Assembly: GCA_023248175.1 (NCBI GenBank)
Contig: JAHFFC010000066.1
Coordinates: 1-5,712, forward strand
DNA length: 5,712 bases
Origin: Candidatus Omnitrophota bacterium
GTDB taxonomy: Bacteria > Omnitrophota > Gorgyraeia > JACOVV01
Reading direction: 5' to 3'
Shown here: in pieces, positions 1 through 5,500 of the stretch
How positions within the stretch are numbered: position 1 is the first letter of the stretch
Layout of the letters: every line of letters begins with the position of its first letter
The notes under the pieces: generated by a model
Seen by the model: only the letters and a program-made list of their open reading frames with translations
Told to the model about the DNA's origin: nothing
Databases searched by the model: none
Translations under genes and position numbers: made by a program

Positions 1-881
1 AACTCTATGGGATGTGTTTTGATATACTGTGTTGCTGCTTGCAGGAAGAAATCACACTGCTGTACTTCATTCAAAGAACGTAATTGATTTTGGAACTCAC
101 CGCTAGCGGTTGATAATATGGGTATATTATCCTTCGTCAATGACGTACCAGAGGCATGTGGATTATTGCCTCTCCATAAGTGTTCTCCAGTGCAAGTCGT
201 CATAAAAATAAACCGATGATAAGTCTTATATCCGCGGTATATCCAAGGAGAGATCACAACGAAACTGACTAGCATCAAGATAGCCAATCGGCGCAATGAG
301 AGCAGTAGGCGCCTGCCTTGGCATAAATCGTATACTAGAAAAGCAGGAAAGAAAGCAATAAAAGTAGGCCTTAAGAAAATACCTATACCGATCAAAAAAC
401 CTACGGCAATGAGGGTCTTATCATTTTTGTCCCAAAATAAAATAAGATAGCTCAAGATCAGGAAAAAACATACAACTAAAGTAAGTTCGTGGAACTTTGT
501 CGCATATACAATAAGGCCCGGATGTAAAGAATAGAATAAACCTGCTACAAAGGCCGTTTTGGGATTAAAGATTCTCTTCGCTATGGCCATCAATGGCACT
601 ACGGCTATACCGGCAATCAATGCCTGTATCAATTCTAAGAATAGGTAGTTCTTGTTCGTCATTGCATAGACCCATGAACAGAAATATGAATAGAGCACGT
701 TTGGGAAGAACAAGTACTCAGTCCCATGATGCTGGTAACTGTACCCCTTGCCAGATAAGATATTGAGAGCAATGGTATGATACTCCCAAAACTCAGGATA
801 GATATGACGCCCCAAAGAGAAAATAGCCGCAATCCTTAACAGAAAACTAAACAAAAAAAAGAAATAGTATTGTTTTATCAT
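1..881 (-). CDS. GT-C membrane glycosyltransferase, PMT/ArnT-like (3' end outside window)
   Basis: This is the first 293 residues of an integral membrane glycosyltransferase; the frame stays open to the left edge, so the C-terminal part is missing (relatives are usually about 450-550 aa). The ATG at 881-879 overlaps the upstream TGA as ATGA. Hydrophobic stretches lie at about residues 5-24, 81-100, 107-126, 134-150, 157-186 and 198-212. The layout fits the PMT_2/GT39 fold: a first TM helix, then a loop with acidic residues (E30, E33) and the motif NILSGKGY (40-47), as in the family's catalytic loop. After the later helices comes SPWIYRGY (211-218) and then GEHLWRGNNP (232-241), matching the usual SPW..RN...G.NLW.GNNP pattern. 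Known family members transfer a sugar from a polyprenyl-phosphate carrier on the periplasmic or outer face. The polyprenyl-phosphate-sugar synthase two genes upstream is the likely donor maker. The acceptor cannot be read from sequence. This gene looks AT-richer than asnB. Confidence 0.82.
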   Translation of the reverse strand, partial: MIKQYYFFFLFSFLLRIAAIFSLGRHIYPEFWEYHTIALNILSGKGYSYQHHGTEYLFFPNVLYSYFCSWVYAMTNKNYLFLELIQALIAGIAVVPLMAIAKRIFNPKTAFVAGLFYSLHPGLIVYATKFHELTLVVCFFLILSYLILFWDKNDKTLIAVGFLIGIGIFLRPTFIAFFPAFLVYDLCQGRRLLLSLRRLAILMLVSFVVISPWIYRGYKTYHRFIFMTTCTGEHLWRGNNPHASGTSLTKDNIPILSTASGEFQNQLRSLNEVQQCDFFLQAATQYIKTHPIE

Positions 882-1717
882 AGATGGATTAAATACGGAT
901 AAAGAAGCCCTCTAAGCAAACTCATTATTCCCATTTTGTGCTGTCCCATTTTCATGAGGAATTTCCCATGGATTTCGTATTCATTTGCGATAAATCTTTT
1001 TAAAGGCAGGTATTCATTTGTGAGCCCTGCATCGAATTTCAACCGCTGGAGGACAATCCATCGTTCCTGGTTAATTTTAGAGATAGCCCCTGGATGAATT
1101 CTTCGCTGGTAAAGAAATTCTGAAACGTTCTCCATTCCTATTAGAGAACGAAACCGAAGCCAGAGAGCATAATCTTGTGCAAAGGGATATTGTTCAGGAT
1201 ACCCCCCTATCCTTGTAAAAACCTTTTTGGAAAACATCACTGAACCGTGGCAAAAACAATTAATATTTTTCAGCCACTTCTTGAGTTCTTCATCAGCCGT
1301 AGGTAAAACAAAATAATACAAGTGCCGCGCTTGCTCATCAATACCTTCATAGAAACTTCCGATCAAGCCTAGTTCGGGGTTCGCCTCTAAATGTCTCAAC
1401 TGTATCTCCAGGCGACTTGTAATTGAAACGTCATCGGCATCTTGTCTGGCAATCCAATCCCCAGAAGCCAAACGGATAGCCCGGTTCAGCGATTTAGTCA
1501 ATCCAAGACGGCACTCATTCCTTAACACTCGGATTCTGCTGTCATAGCTTGCCCACTTCTTTACCAAAGAAAGAGACAAATCTGTTGAAGCGTCATCCGC
1601 GATCAGAAATTCATAGTCCTGGAATTTTTGGTCTAAGACACTTCGTATAGCGTCTTCCACAAATGCCTCATGGTTATAGACACTCATCACCACACTGACT
1701 TTTGGAGAACGAGTCAT
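878..1717 (-). CDS. GT2-family glycosyltransferase
   Basis: This is a cytoplasmic, GT-A-fold family 2 glycosyltransferase of 279 aa that would add one sugar from a nucleotide-sugar donor to a lipid-linked glycan. The N terminus has the typical KVSVVMSVYN strand and loop (6-15), followed by a SVLDQ..QDYEFLIADDASTD nucleotide-binding segment (about 26-46). The metal-binding DXD lies in RQDADD (91-96), and the acceptor-side acidic motif is probably QDY (181-183). The last 50 residues are helical and basic, without a clear TM helix. I chose the ATG at 1717-1715 because it forms an ATGA overlap with the upstream TGA and puts the first beta strand at the usual distance from the start. A GTG at 1741 would add eight residues. 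No strong ribosome site precedes either, so translation is probably coupled to the upstream gene. Its stop overlaps the next gene as ATGA. Sugar specificity is unknown. Confidence 0.9.
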   Translation of the reverse strand: MTRSPKVSVVMSVYNHEAFVEDAIRSVLDQKFQDYEFLIADDASTDLSLSLVKKWASYDSRIRVLRNECRLGLTKSLNRAIRLASGDWIARQDADDVSITSRLEIQLRHLEANPELGLIGSFYEGIDEQARHLYYFVLPTADEELKKWLKNINCFCHGSVMFSKKVFTRIGGYPEQYPFAQDYALWLRFRSLIGMENVSEFLYQRRIHPGAISKINQERWIVLQRLKFDAGLTNEYLPLKRFIANEYEIHGKFLMKMGQHKMGIMSLLRGLLYPYLIHL

Positions 1718-2436
1718 TGTCTTTTCGGAGGCGATAACCACGCGTCAACGCTTAAATGAATCAACATCATCAAATAGGAAAACGCCACGGCAAAGGTCAG
1801 TTTGCTGTATCCCTGCCGGCGATTGCGGAAAGTATAGGGAAGCTCTTGGATAGACCGCGGGCGGCCGTGGACGCAAAACTCTAATAGAATTTTATACCCC
1901 ATTGGATGAACGCGATCGCGAACCTTTTCATAGAAATGGCGATCCATGGCAAAGTAACCACTCATGGTATCAGCGATGGAGAGACGAAGTAAGCCCTGCG
2001 CCAATCCATTTCCCATTGAGCTAAGCCCTCGGCGATACCAAGGCCAATTTTCCGCGCCTCCCCCTGATACTCTGCGTGAACCGATGACGAGTTCTGTCCC
2101 CTGACGCACGGTCATAATCATTTTGGGCAATAGGGCCGGATCGTGCGAAAGATCCGCGTCTAATACGCATAAAACCTGCCCTCTCGCCTGCCGAAGCCCG
2201 TCAATAACGGAACCACTGAGCGATTTCTCCCCTTTTCTCTGAATGACATTCAGCCACGAATGTTCCTTGGCGTATTCATTCACCGTTTCCGCCGTCCCAT
2301 CGGGAGACTGGTCATCCACGACAATAACCTCGATAGGCATTGCGTCAAGGACAGCACGAATTAACTGAACAAGCCCAATGATATTGGCACGTTCATTGTA
2401 GGTAGGGATTATAATAGAAGCGTCAACAGAGGACAT
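1714..2436 (-). CDS. polyprenyl-phosphate mannose synthase-like GT2 (DPM1 type)
   Basis: This 240-aa protein closely follows the dolichol/polyprenol monophosphomannose synthase pattern. It has SIIIPTYNERANI (7-19), VIVVDDQSPDGT (37-48), the metal-binding VLDADLSHDP (91-100), VIGSRRVSGGG (117-127), a DTMSGYFA segment (156-163), GYKILLE (180-186) and RNRRQGYSKL (204-213). Family members transfer mannose (some relatives glucose or another sugar) from a GDP- or UDP-sugar to polyprenyl phosphate on the cytoplasmic side. There is no long C-terminal membrane domain. One hydrophobic stretch (about 215-234) may only touch the membrane. The ATG at 2436 starts just before the first beta strand; a TTG at 2466 would add ten residues and looks less likely. 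The gene overlaps the end of the GT4 gene by 14 bases and ends in an ATGA overlap with the next GT2. The GT-C enzyme downstream is the natural user of its product. The exact sugar is inferred, not shown. Confidence 0.9.
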   Translation of the reverse strand: MSSVDASIIIPTYNERANIIGLVQLIRAVLDAMPIEVIVVDDQSPDGTAETVNEYAKEHSWLNVIQRKGEKSLSGSVIDGLRQARGQVLCVLDADLSHDPALLPKMIMTVRQGTELVIGSRRVSGGGAENWPWYRRGLSSMGNGLAQGLLRLSIADTMSGYFAMDRHFYEKVRDRVHPMGYKILLEFCVHGRPRSIQELPYTFRNRRQGYSKLTFAVAFSYLMMLIHLSVDAWLSPPKRQ

Positions 2437-3541
2437 TTTTATAGAATTCGATCTCTTGAGCGACAACCCGTTGCAAGCTGAAGCTTCTCTCGACAGTCAA
2501 GCGCGCTTCTCTCCCATACTGTTTCACAAGCTCCGGCGCCTGGAGGAGTTCTTTTAGGATGTCATGGATCGACCGGTAACTTGTCGAGCAGAGACGCCCA
2601 TTGATTTTGTCTTTGATCACATCCGTAACCCCATCGATTTCACTTGCTACCGCGCACAAACCACACGCCATCCCTTCTAAAAGCGCCTTTGGCATCCCTT
2701 CATATAAAGAAGGGAGCACAAAAACCTCATGCTGGTTTAATAATAAAGGGAGCTCCTCGTTCGGGATTTGTCGATGGTATTTTAACATTATTTTCTTGCG
2801 CGCGGCCAAAGAAAATAGGTCCTTCTTTAACGGGCCATCTCCTACCAATGTCAATGAACAACTTAACCCTTCTAGGGCGCGCAAAAGAGCCAAGAGATTT
2901 TTCTGGGGGACCAACCGCCCCACAAGGATAAGACTTTTTCTTTTTTTCTCTACGCCCAGAGGCTTAAAACAATCCGTGTCAACACAGTTAGGAATCATCT
3001 CAATCGGTTTAGCGCGATCTTCGCATAGGCGGCGCGCATGATTTAAACCCGCGGTAGAAGTGCACAAAATCGCGTCACACTCCTTGAAAATCCTCTTCTC
3101 TTTTGCCGCGATCCGCCAATGGGCCCAAAAATTCCGGCTCTCCCGAAGATGGTGCAATGACCAAATGTATCCGCTTCTGACAATCACGGGCCGATGATTT
3201 CGTTTTCCCAGCCGAAGGGCCAGATCGGCTCCTTTGACTTGATGAGTTTTTAAAAAATCGGATTCTTTCACGATCGCCTCAAGCCGCTCCCTGTAACGCT
3301 GTTCGCCAAGATTTGAAAGAATGGGAACTACCTCTATATTCTCGGACAAGAACGGCTGATATTGCTGGTCTTCCTCTTTTCCATAAGTCAGGAAGTATAT
3401 TTTTGAAAGATAACGGCTGAGTTCGCTATAGAAAGCAGCCTCCCTGCTTAAAATTCCTGCCTCTGCCCAGTTTTTCAGGGAAACGCCCTCGGTGAAAAAG
3501 AGCGCCATTTTTTTCTTTCTTAATTGTTCTTCGGTCATCAT
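2423..3541 (-). CDS. GT4-family glycosyltransferase (GT-B fold)
   Basis: This 372-aa retaining glycosyltransferase of the Glycos_transf_1/GT4 type is of normal length for the family. The N-terminal acceptor domain begins at about residue 12. The linker to the donor domain carries CDAILCTSTAG (155-165) and IPNCVDTDCFKP (183-194). The donor domain has ILVGRLVPQKN (205-215, with the phosphate-binding R and K), TLVGDGP (231-237), and the E-x7-E signature EGMPKALLE (281-289), followed by the MACGLCAVAS and EIDGVTDVI loops. There is no signal peptide or TM helix, so it acts in the cytoplasm or at the inner membrane face on a lipid-linked glycan. The chosen ATG (3541-3539, the first of two consecutive ATGs) overlaps the asnB TGA as ATGA. 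A third ATG at 3508, twelfth codon, is possible and sits after an A-rich stretch. Donor and acceptor are unknown. If the upstream amber codon is real, coupling to asnB could lower its translation. Confidence 0.92.
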   Translation of the reverse strand: MMTEEQLRKKKMALFFTEGVSLKNWAEAGILSREAAFYSELSRYLSKIYFLTYGKEEDQQYQPFLSENIEVVPILSNLGEQRYRERLEAIVKESDFLKTHQVKGADLALRLGKRNHRPVIVRSGYIWSLHHLRESRNFWAHWRIAAKEKRIFKECDAILCTSTAGLNHARRLCEDRAKPIEMIPNCVDTDCFKPLGVEKKRKSLILVGRLVPQKNLLALLRALEGLSCSLTLVGDGPLKKDLFSLAARKKIMLKYHRQIPNEELPLLLNQHEVFVLPSLYEGMPKALLEGMACGLCAVASEIDGVTDVIKDKINGRLCSTSYRSIHDILKELLQAPELVKQYGREARLTVERSFSLQRVVAQEIEFYKNVLC

Positions 3542-5214
3542 CCTAGAAATTCCCGGTGCCAGTATTCCAAGACCAGCAGCCCCCAGAGCTCATAAGCGTA
3601 ATCCCTTTTGCCCTCTAGATGGAGGGAAAACATTTCACTCATTTTCTCCTGTTTGAAGTAACGGCGGATTTGTGTCTGCTGTGAGAGGAGTCCTTCTCTT
3701 AGAGCTTGCTGTAATGGCCCTCGAATCCATTTTGCTAAGGGAACCGCGAATCCCATTTTGCGGTGGTTGAGGTTTTCTTGAGGGATTTCTTTCTGAAACG
3801 CCGTCCGCACAAGGTACTTTAACTTTCCTTTTTTCAGCTTCATTTCAGAAGGAAGACGACTGACAAATTCCACTAACCGTGTATCCAGGAATGGACAGCG
3901 CACTTCTAAGGAGTGAGCCATGCTCATCATATCTACTTTACACAACAGGTCGTTGGAAAGGTAGAATTTCGTATCAACACTCAAGATCGCATCCAGAGCA
4001 GTCTCTTCTTCTGCTTGCTCAAAAAGCTGATGGATCAGCCCGGTGGACTGGTATCCGTTCATGTCTGCCAGGAAATCGTCACAATACAACGATTGTTTCT
4101 CCGCCTCATTGAAGAAACCAACCCATTGCAGGTATCGTTCTGTTTTGTCCAGCTCACTCGCCTGAAGGAACCTTCCTATAGAGCCCAGGGTCGATTGCCT
4201 GCCGGCCTTTTTTAAAAACGGCGAACTCGCTCGGGTAATCCCCGTCCGAAGCCACGCGGGGATTTGTTTTTGATACCCCTCCGCTATTTTAAAACCCCAA
4301 TGCCTCCGGTAACCCCCGAATATTTCATCTCCGCCGTCTCCACTGAGAGCGACCGTGACCCCCAGCCGGGTCATCTTTGACAAATAATAGGTCGGAATCG
4401 CCGAAGCGTCGGCAAAAGGCTCGCCAAACTGCCGAACCAATCTCGGAAGAAGCCCAACGGCATCCGGACGCACGATTTCTTCATGGTGATCCGTTTGATA
4501 CCGTTTCGCGATAACCCGGGCAAAGGGGAGCTCGTTAAATTCTTCTTCTTCAAAACCGATGGAGAACGTTTTGACTTTTTTGGAAGAAAGCTTGGCCATG
4601 ACCGCGACCACGATGCTTGAGTCCAACCCCCCACTTAAGAAAGCTCCCAGCGGAACTTCCGACATCAGCCGCGCGTTGACCGCTTCCCGGAAAAGCCGCC
4701 GTATCTCTTCGCGCGCTTCCTCTTCTGAGATTTTAAGTTTTGGGGAATAGCGGAGTTCCCAATAAGATTCCACTTTTAACTGTCCCCGTTCCCACATAAG
4801 GAAATGCCCGGGAGGAAGTTTTTGGATGTCTTGAAAAATCGTCCTTGGGGCAGGAACACATAAAAAGGTAAGGTAATCGTGGAGCGCCGGAAAAGAAAGC
4901 TCCCTTGAGATCCACGGAATCTCCCTGAAAACTGAAAGCTCAGAGCCAAAAACAAACTTTCCGGCTTTCTCGCTGTAAAAAACAGGCTTCTTCCCCATCC
5001 GATCCCGAGCCAGCAGCAACCGCTGCCGATTCTTATCCCAAATCGCGAAAGCAAACATCCCTTGAAGCCGCCTGGGAAGCTCTTCGCCGTATTCCTCGTA
5101 GCCGTGCACCAGGACCTCCGTATCCGAATCGGTCTTGAAACGGTGCCCCTTCTGTTCCAATTCGTTCCTTAGTTCTTGAAAATTGTATATCTCGCCGTTA
5201 AAAACAACCCACAC
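3538..5214 (-). CDS. asnB: AsnB distal fragment: rest of glutaminase domain plus complete synthetase domain
   Basis: This is the open frame after the amber, 558 codons if a GTG at 5214-5212 served as a restart. It keeps the glutamine-binding NGEIYN and the complete ATP-dependent synthetase domain (SGGLDSS encoded at about 4635-4615), but it lacks the catalytic Cys2 and the first 72 residues of the glutaminase fold. If made alone it could at best use free ammonia, as known for AsnB proteins with a lost Cys1, and the broken N-terminal domain may not fold. A weak GAAG lies 8 bases before the GTG and there is no good Shine-Dalgarno site, so efficient restart is doubtful. The more natural reading is the C-terminal part of one asnB gene. 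Its TGA at 3540-3538 overlaps the GT4 start as ATGA. Confidence 0.7.
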   Translation of the reverse strand: MWVVFNGEIYNFQELRNELEQKGHRFKTDSDTEVLVHGYEEYGEELPRRLQGMFAFAIWDKNRQRLLLARDRMGKKPVFYSEKAGKFVFGSELSVFREIPWISRELSFPALHDYLTFLCVPAPRTIFQDIQKLPPGHFLMWERGQLKVESYWELRYSPKLKISEEEAREEIRRLFREAVNARLMSEVPLGAFLSGGLDSSIVVAVMAKLSSKKVKTFSIGFEEEEFNELPFARVIAKRYQTDHHEEIVRPDAVGLLPRLVRQFGEPFADASAIPTYYLSKMTRLGVTVALSGDGGDEIFGGYRRHWGFKIAEGYQKQIPAWLRTGITRASSPFLKKAGRQSTLGSIGRFLQASELDKTERYLQWVGFFNEAEKQSLYCDDFLADMNGYQSTGLIHQLFEQAEEETALDAILSVDTKFYLSNDLLCKVDMMSMAHSLEVRCPFLDTRLVEFVSRLPSEMKLKKGKLKYLVRTAFQKEIPQENLNHRKMGFAVPLAKWIRGPLQQALREGLLSQQTQIRRYFKQEKMSEMFSLHLEGKRDYAYELWGLLVLEYWHREFLG

Positions 5215-5217
5215 CGA

Positions 5218-5220
5218 CTA
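5218..5220 (-). other. in-frame amber (TAG) codon 71 of asnB
   Basis: On the minus strand the codons run AAC GAA GAT TAG TCG GTG TGG. The protein pattern NED-x-SVWVVFNGEIYN is uninterrupted in frame, so this is a substitution and not an indel. One change from GAG or AAG would create it. From the common Gly codon GGG it would need two changes. The base after the stop is T, a context not known for high readthrough. Confidence 0.9.
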
Positions 5221-5430
5221 ATCTTCGTTAGAGAGTGGTTGATGTCCTCTATTGATATCAATAATACTAAGTCTTGTATGGACTAAGGTTACCGATAATT
5301 CATTCTGTCTGTCACTATAAAATCCTTCGGCATCGGGGCCTCTATGCCTCAGGCAAGAGCCTATCCGGGAAGCAAGAGACTGGTCAACCGTCGGTACTCC
5401 CAACTCGACGACACCGGCTATACCACACAT
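5218..5430 (-). CDS. asnB: AsnB N-terminal fragment (start of glutaminase domain)
   Basis: This 70-codon frame begins with MCGIAGVV, whose Cys becomes the N-terminal nucleophile once Met is removed. It contains RHRGPD (28-33) and HTRLSIID (51-58), ends at HQPLSNED, and then meets TAG. It is a true gene start: ATG-TGT is diagnostic of class II glutamine amidotransferases, and the extended -10 box lies 11 bases upstream. As a 70-residue product it would hold less than half of the glutaminase domain and should not be active alone. The sequence just before the ATG (ACCCCTTT) is not a ribosome-binding site, which fits initiation on a nearly leaderless message. Confidence 0.8.
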   Translation of the reverse strand: MCGIAGVVELGVPTVDQSLASRIGSCLRHRGPDAEGFYSDRQNELSVTLVHTRLSIIDINRGHQPLSNED

Positions 5431-5441
5431 AAAGGGGTTTT

Positions 5442-5472
5442 ATTATACCACTAGACTCTTTTGATTTGTTAA
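5442..5472 (-). promoter_or_regulatory. promoter of the asnB-glycosyltransferase unit
   Basis: Read leftward on the minus strand, there is a perfect extended -10, TGG followed by TATAAT (5450-5442). A TTAACA hexamer (5472-5467, five of six to TTGACA) lies 19 bases upstream, a slightly long spacer that an extended -10 tolerates. The predicted transcription start is about 5434-5438, leaving a leader of only 4-8 bases before the asnB ATG at 5430. This is a sigma-70-type prediction by pattern only. Confidence 0.6.
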
Positions 5473-5489
5473 GGGGGGTATGTTAGCAT
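5461..5489 (+). promoter_or_regulatory. possible divergent promoter of the epimerase gene
   Basis: TTGATT (5461-5466, four of six), a 17-base spacer and TAGCAT (5484-5489, four of six) preceded by TGT (extended -10, 5481-5483) form a reasonable but imperfect sigma-70-type promoter. Its -35 abuts that of the opposite promoter. The -10 ends 11 bases before the ATG at 5501, as on the asnB side. If correct, it excludes the ATG at 5480 as the start. Confidence 0.35.
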
Positions 5490-5500
5490 TGGAATCATCT

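Larger units (their letters stand above)
3538..5430 (-). pseudogene. asnB: asparagine synthase (glutamine-hydrolysing), full locus interrupted by an in-frame TAG
   Basis: Read through codon 71, this locus encodes a 630-residue AsnB-family protein of normal length. AsnB uses ATP and ammonia from glutamine to amidate aspartate. Homologues in polysaccharide clusters may instead amidate a sugar acid. The N-terminal class II glutaminase has Cys2 in MCGIAGVV, RHRGPD (28-33) and HTRLSIID (51-58). After the amber come NGEIYN (78-83) and SDTEVL (102-107). The synthetase domain has the PP-loop SGGLDSS (266-272), SGDGGDE (363-369), SLEVRCPFLD (507-516) and HRKMGFAVPLAKW (about 556-568). Both halves are in the same frame, with nothing missing between NED and SVWVVFNGEIYN. 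The only lesion visible is TAG where relatives usually have Gly or another residue. It may be a recent nonsense mutation, a sequencing error, or a recoded codon. The absence of any other damage argues against long decay. It is the first gene of the minus-strand unit. Confidence 0.85.

Noticed and set aside
853..860. A run of eight A (T on the coding strand) near the start of the GT-C gene as a phase-variation tract
   Set aside because: Eight bases in an AT-rich Phe-Leu-coding signal-anchor helix is expected by chance, and no out-of-frame evidence is seen. The seven-base run at 3508-3514 in the GT4 gene is similarly unremarkable.
1715..1741. GTG start at 1741 for the GT2 gene
   Set aside because: The ATG at 1717 forms an ATGA overlap and gives the usual short lead before the first beta strand; the extra eight residues look like untranslated or coincidental sequence.
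2434..2466. TTG start at 2466 for the Pol-P-Man-synthase-like gene
   Set aside because: It would extend the overlap with the GT4 gene and add ten residues before the family's normal N terminus; the ATG at 2436 is more natural.
2601..3041. Plus-strand open frames at 2601-3041 and 2644-2931
   Set aside because: They lie entirely antisense to the well-conserved GT4 gene, show no recognisable motif, and are low-complexity translations of the opposite strand.
3879..4750. Plus-strand frames at 3879-4112, 3913-4215 and 4559-4750
   Set aside because: They are antisense to the conserved AsnB synthetase domain and have no family features; they are chance frames.
4371..5054. Other minus-strand frames at 4371-4634, 4733-4915 and 4776-5054
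   Set aside because: They are alternative frames inside asnB. The AsnB frame holds all conserved motifs there, including SGGLDSS, so these are shadows.
5218..5220. Pyrrolysine insertion at the amber codon
   Set aside because: Pyrrolysine is not known in AsnB proteins, and no pyl genes are in the window. It is kept only as a test under the amber finding.
5431..5478. G-rich repeats AAAGGGGTTT (5431-5440) and AAGGGGGGT (5471-5479) as an operator pair
   Set aside because: Only a short AAGGGG core is shared, and two copies in 50 bases are not enough to claim a binding site.
5480..5482. ATG at 5480 as the start of the epimerase gene
   Set aside because: The G run before it ends only one base away, too close for a ribosome site, and it overlaps the proposed -10 region. 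It is not excluded.
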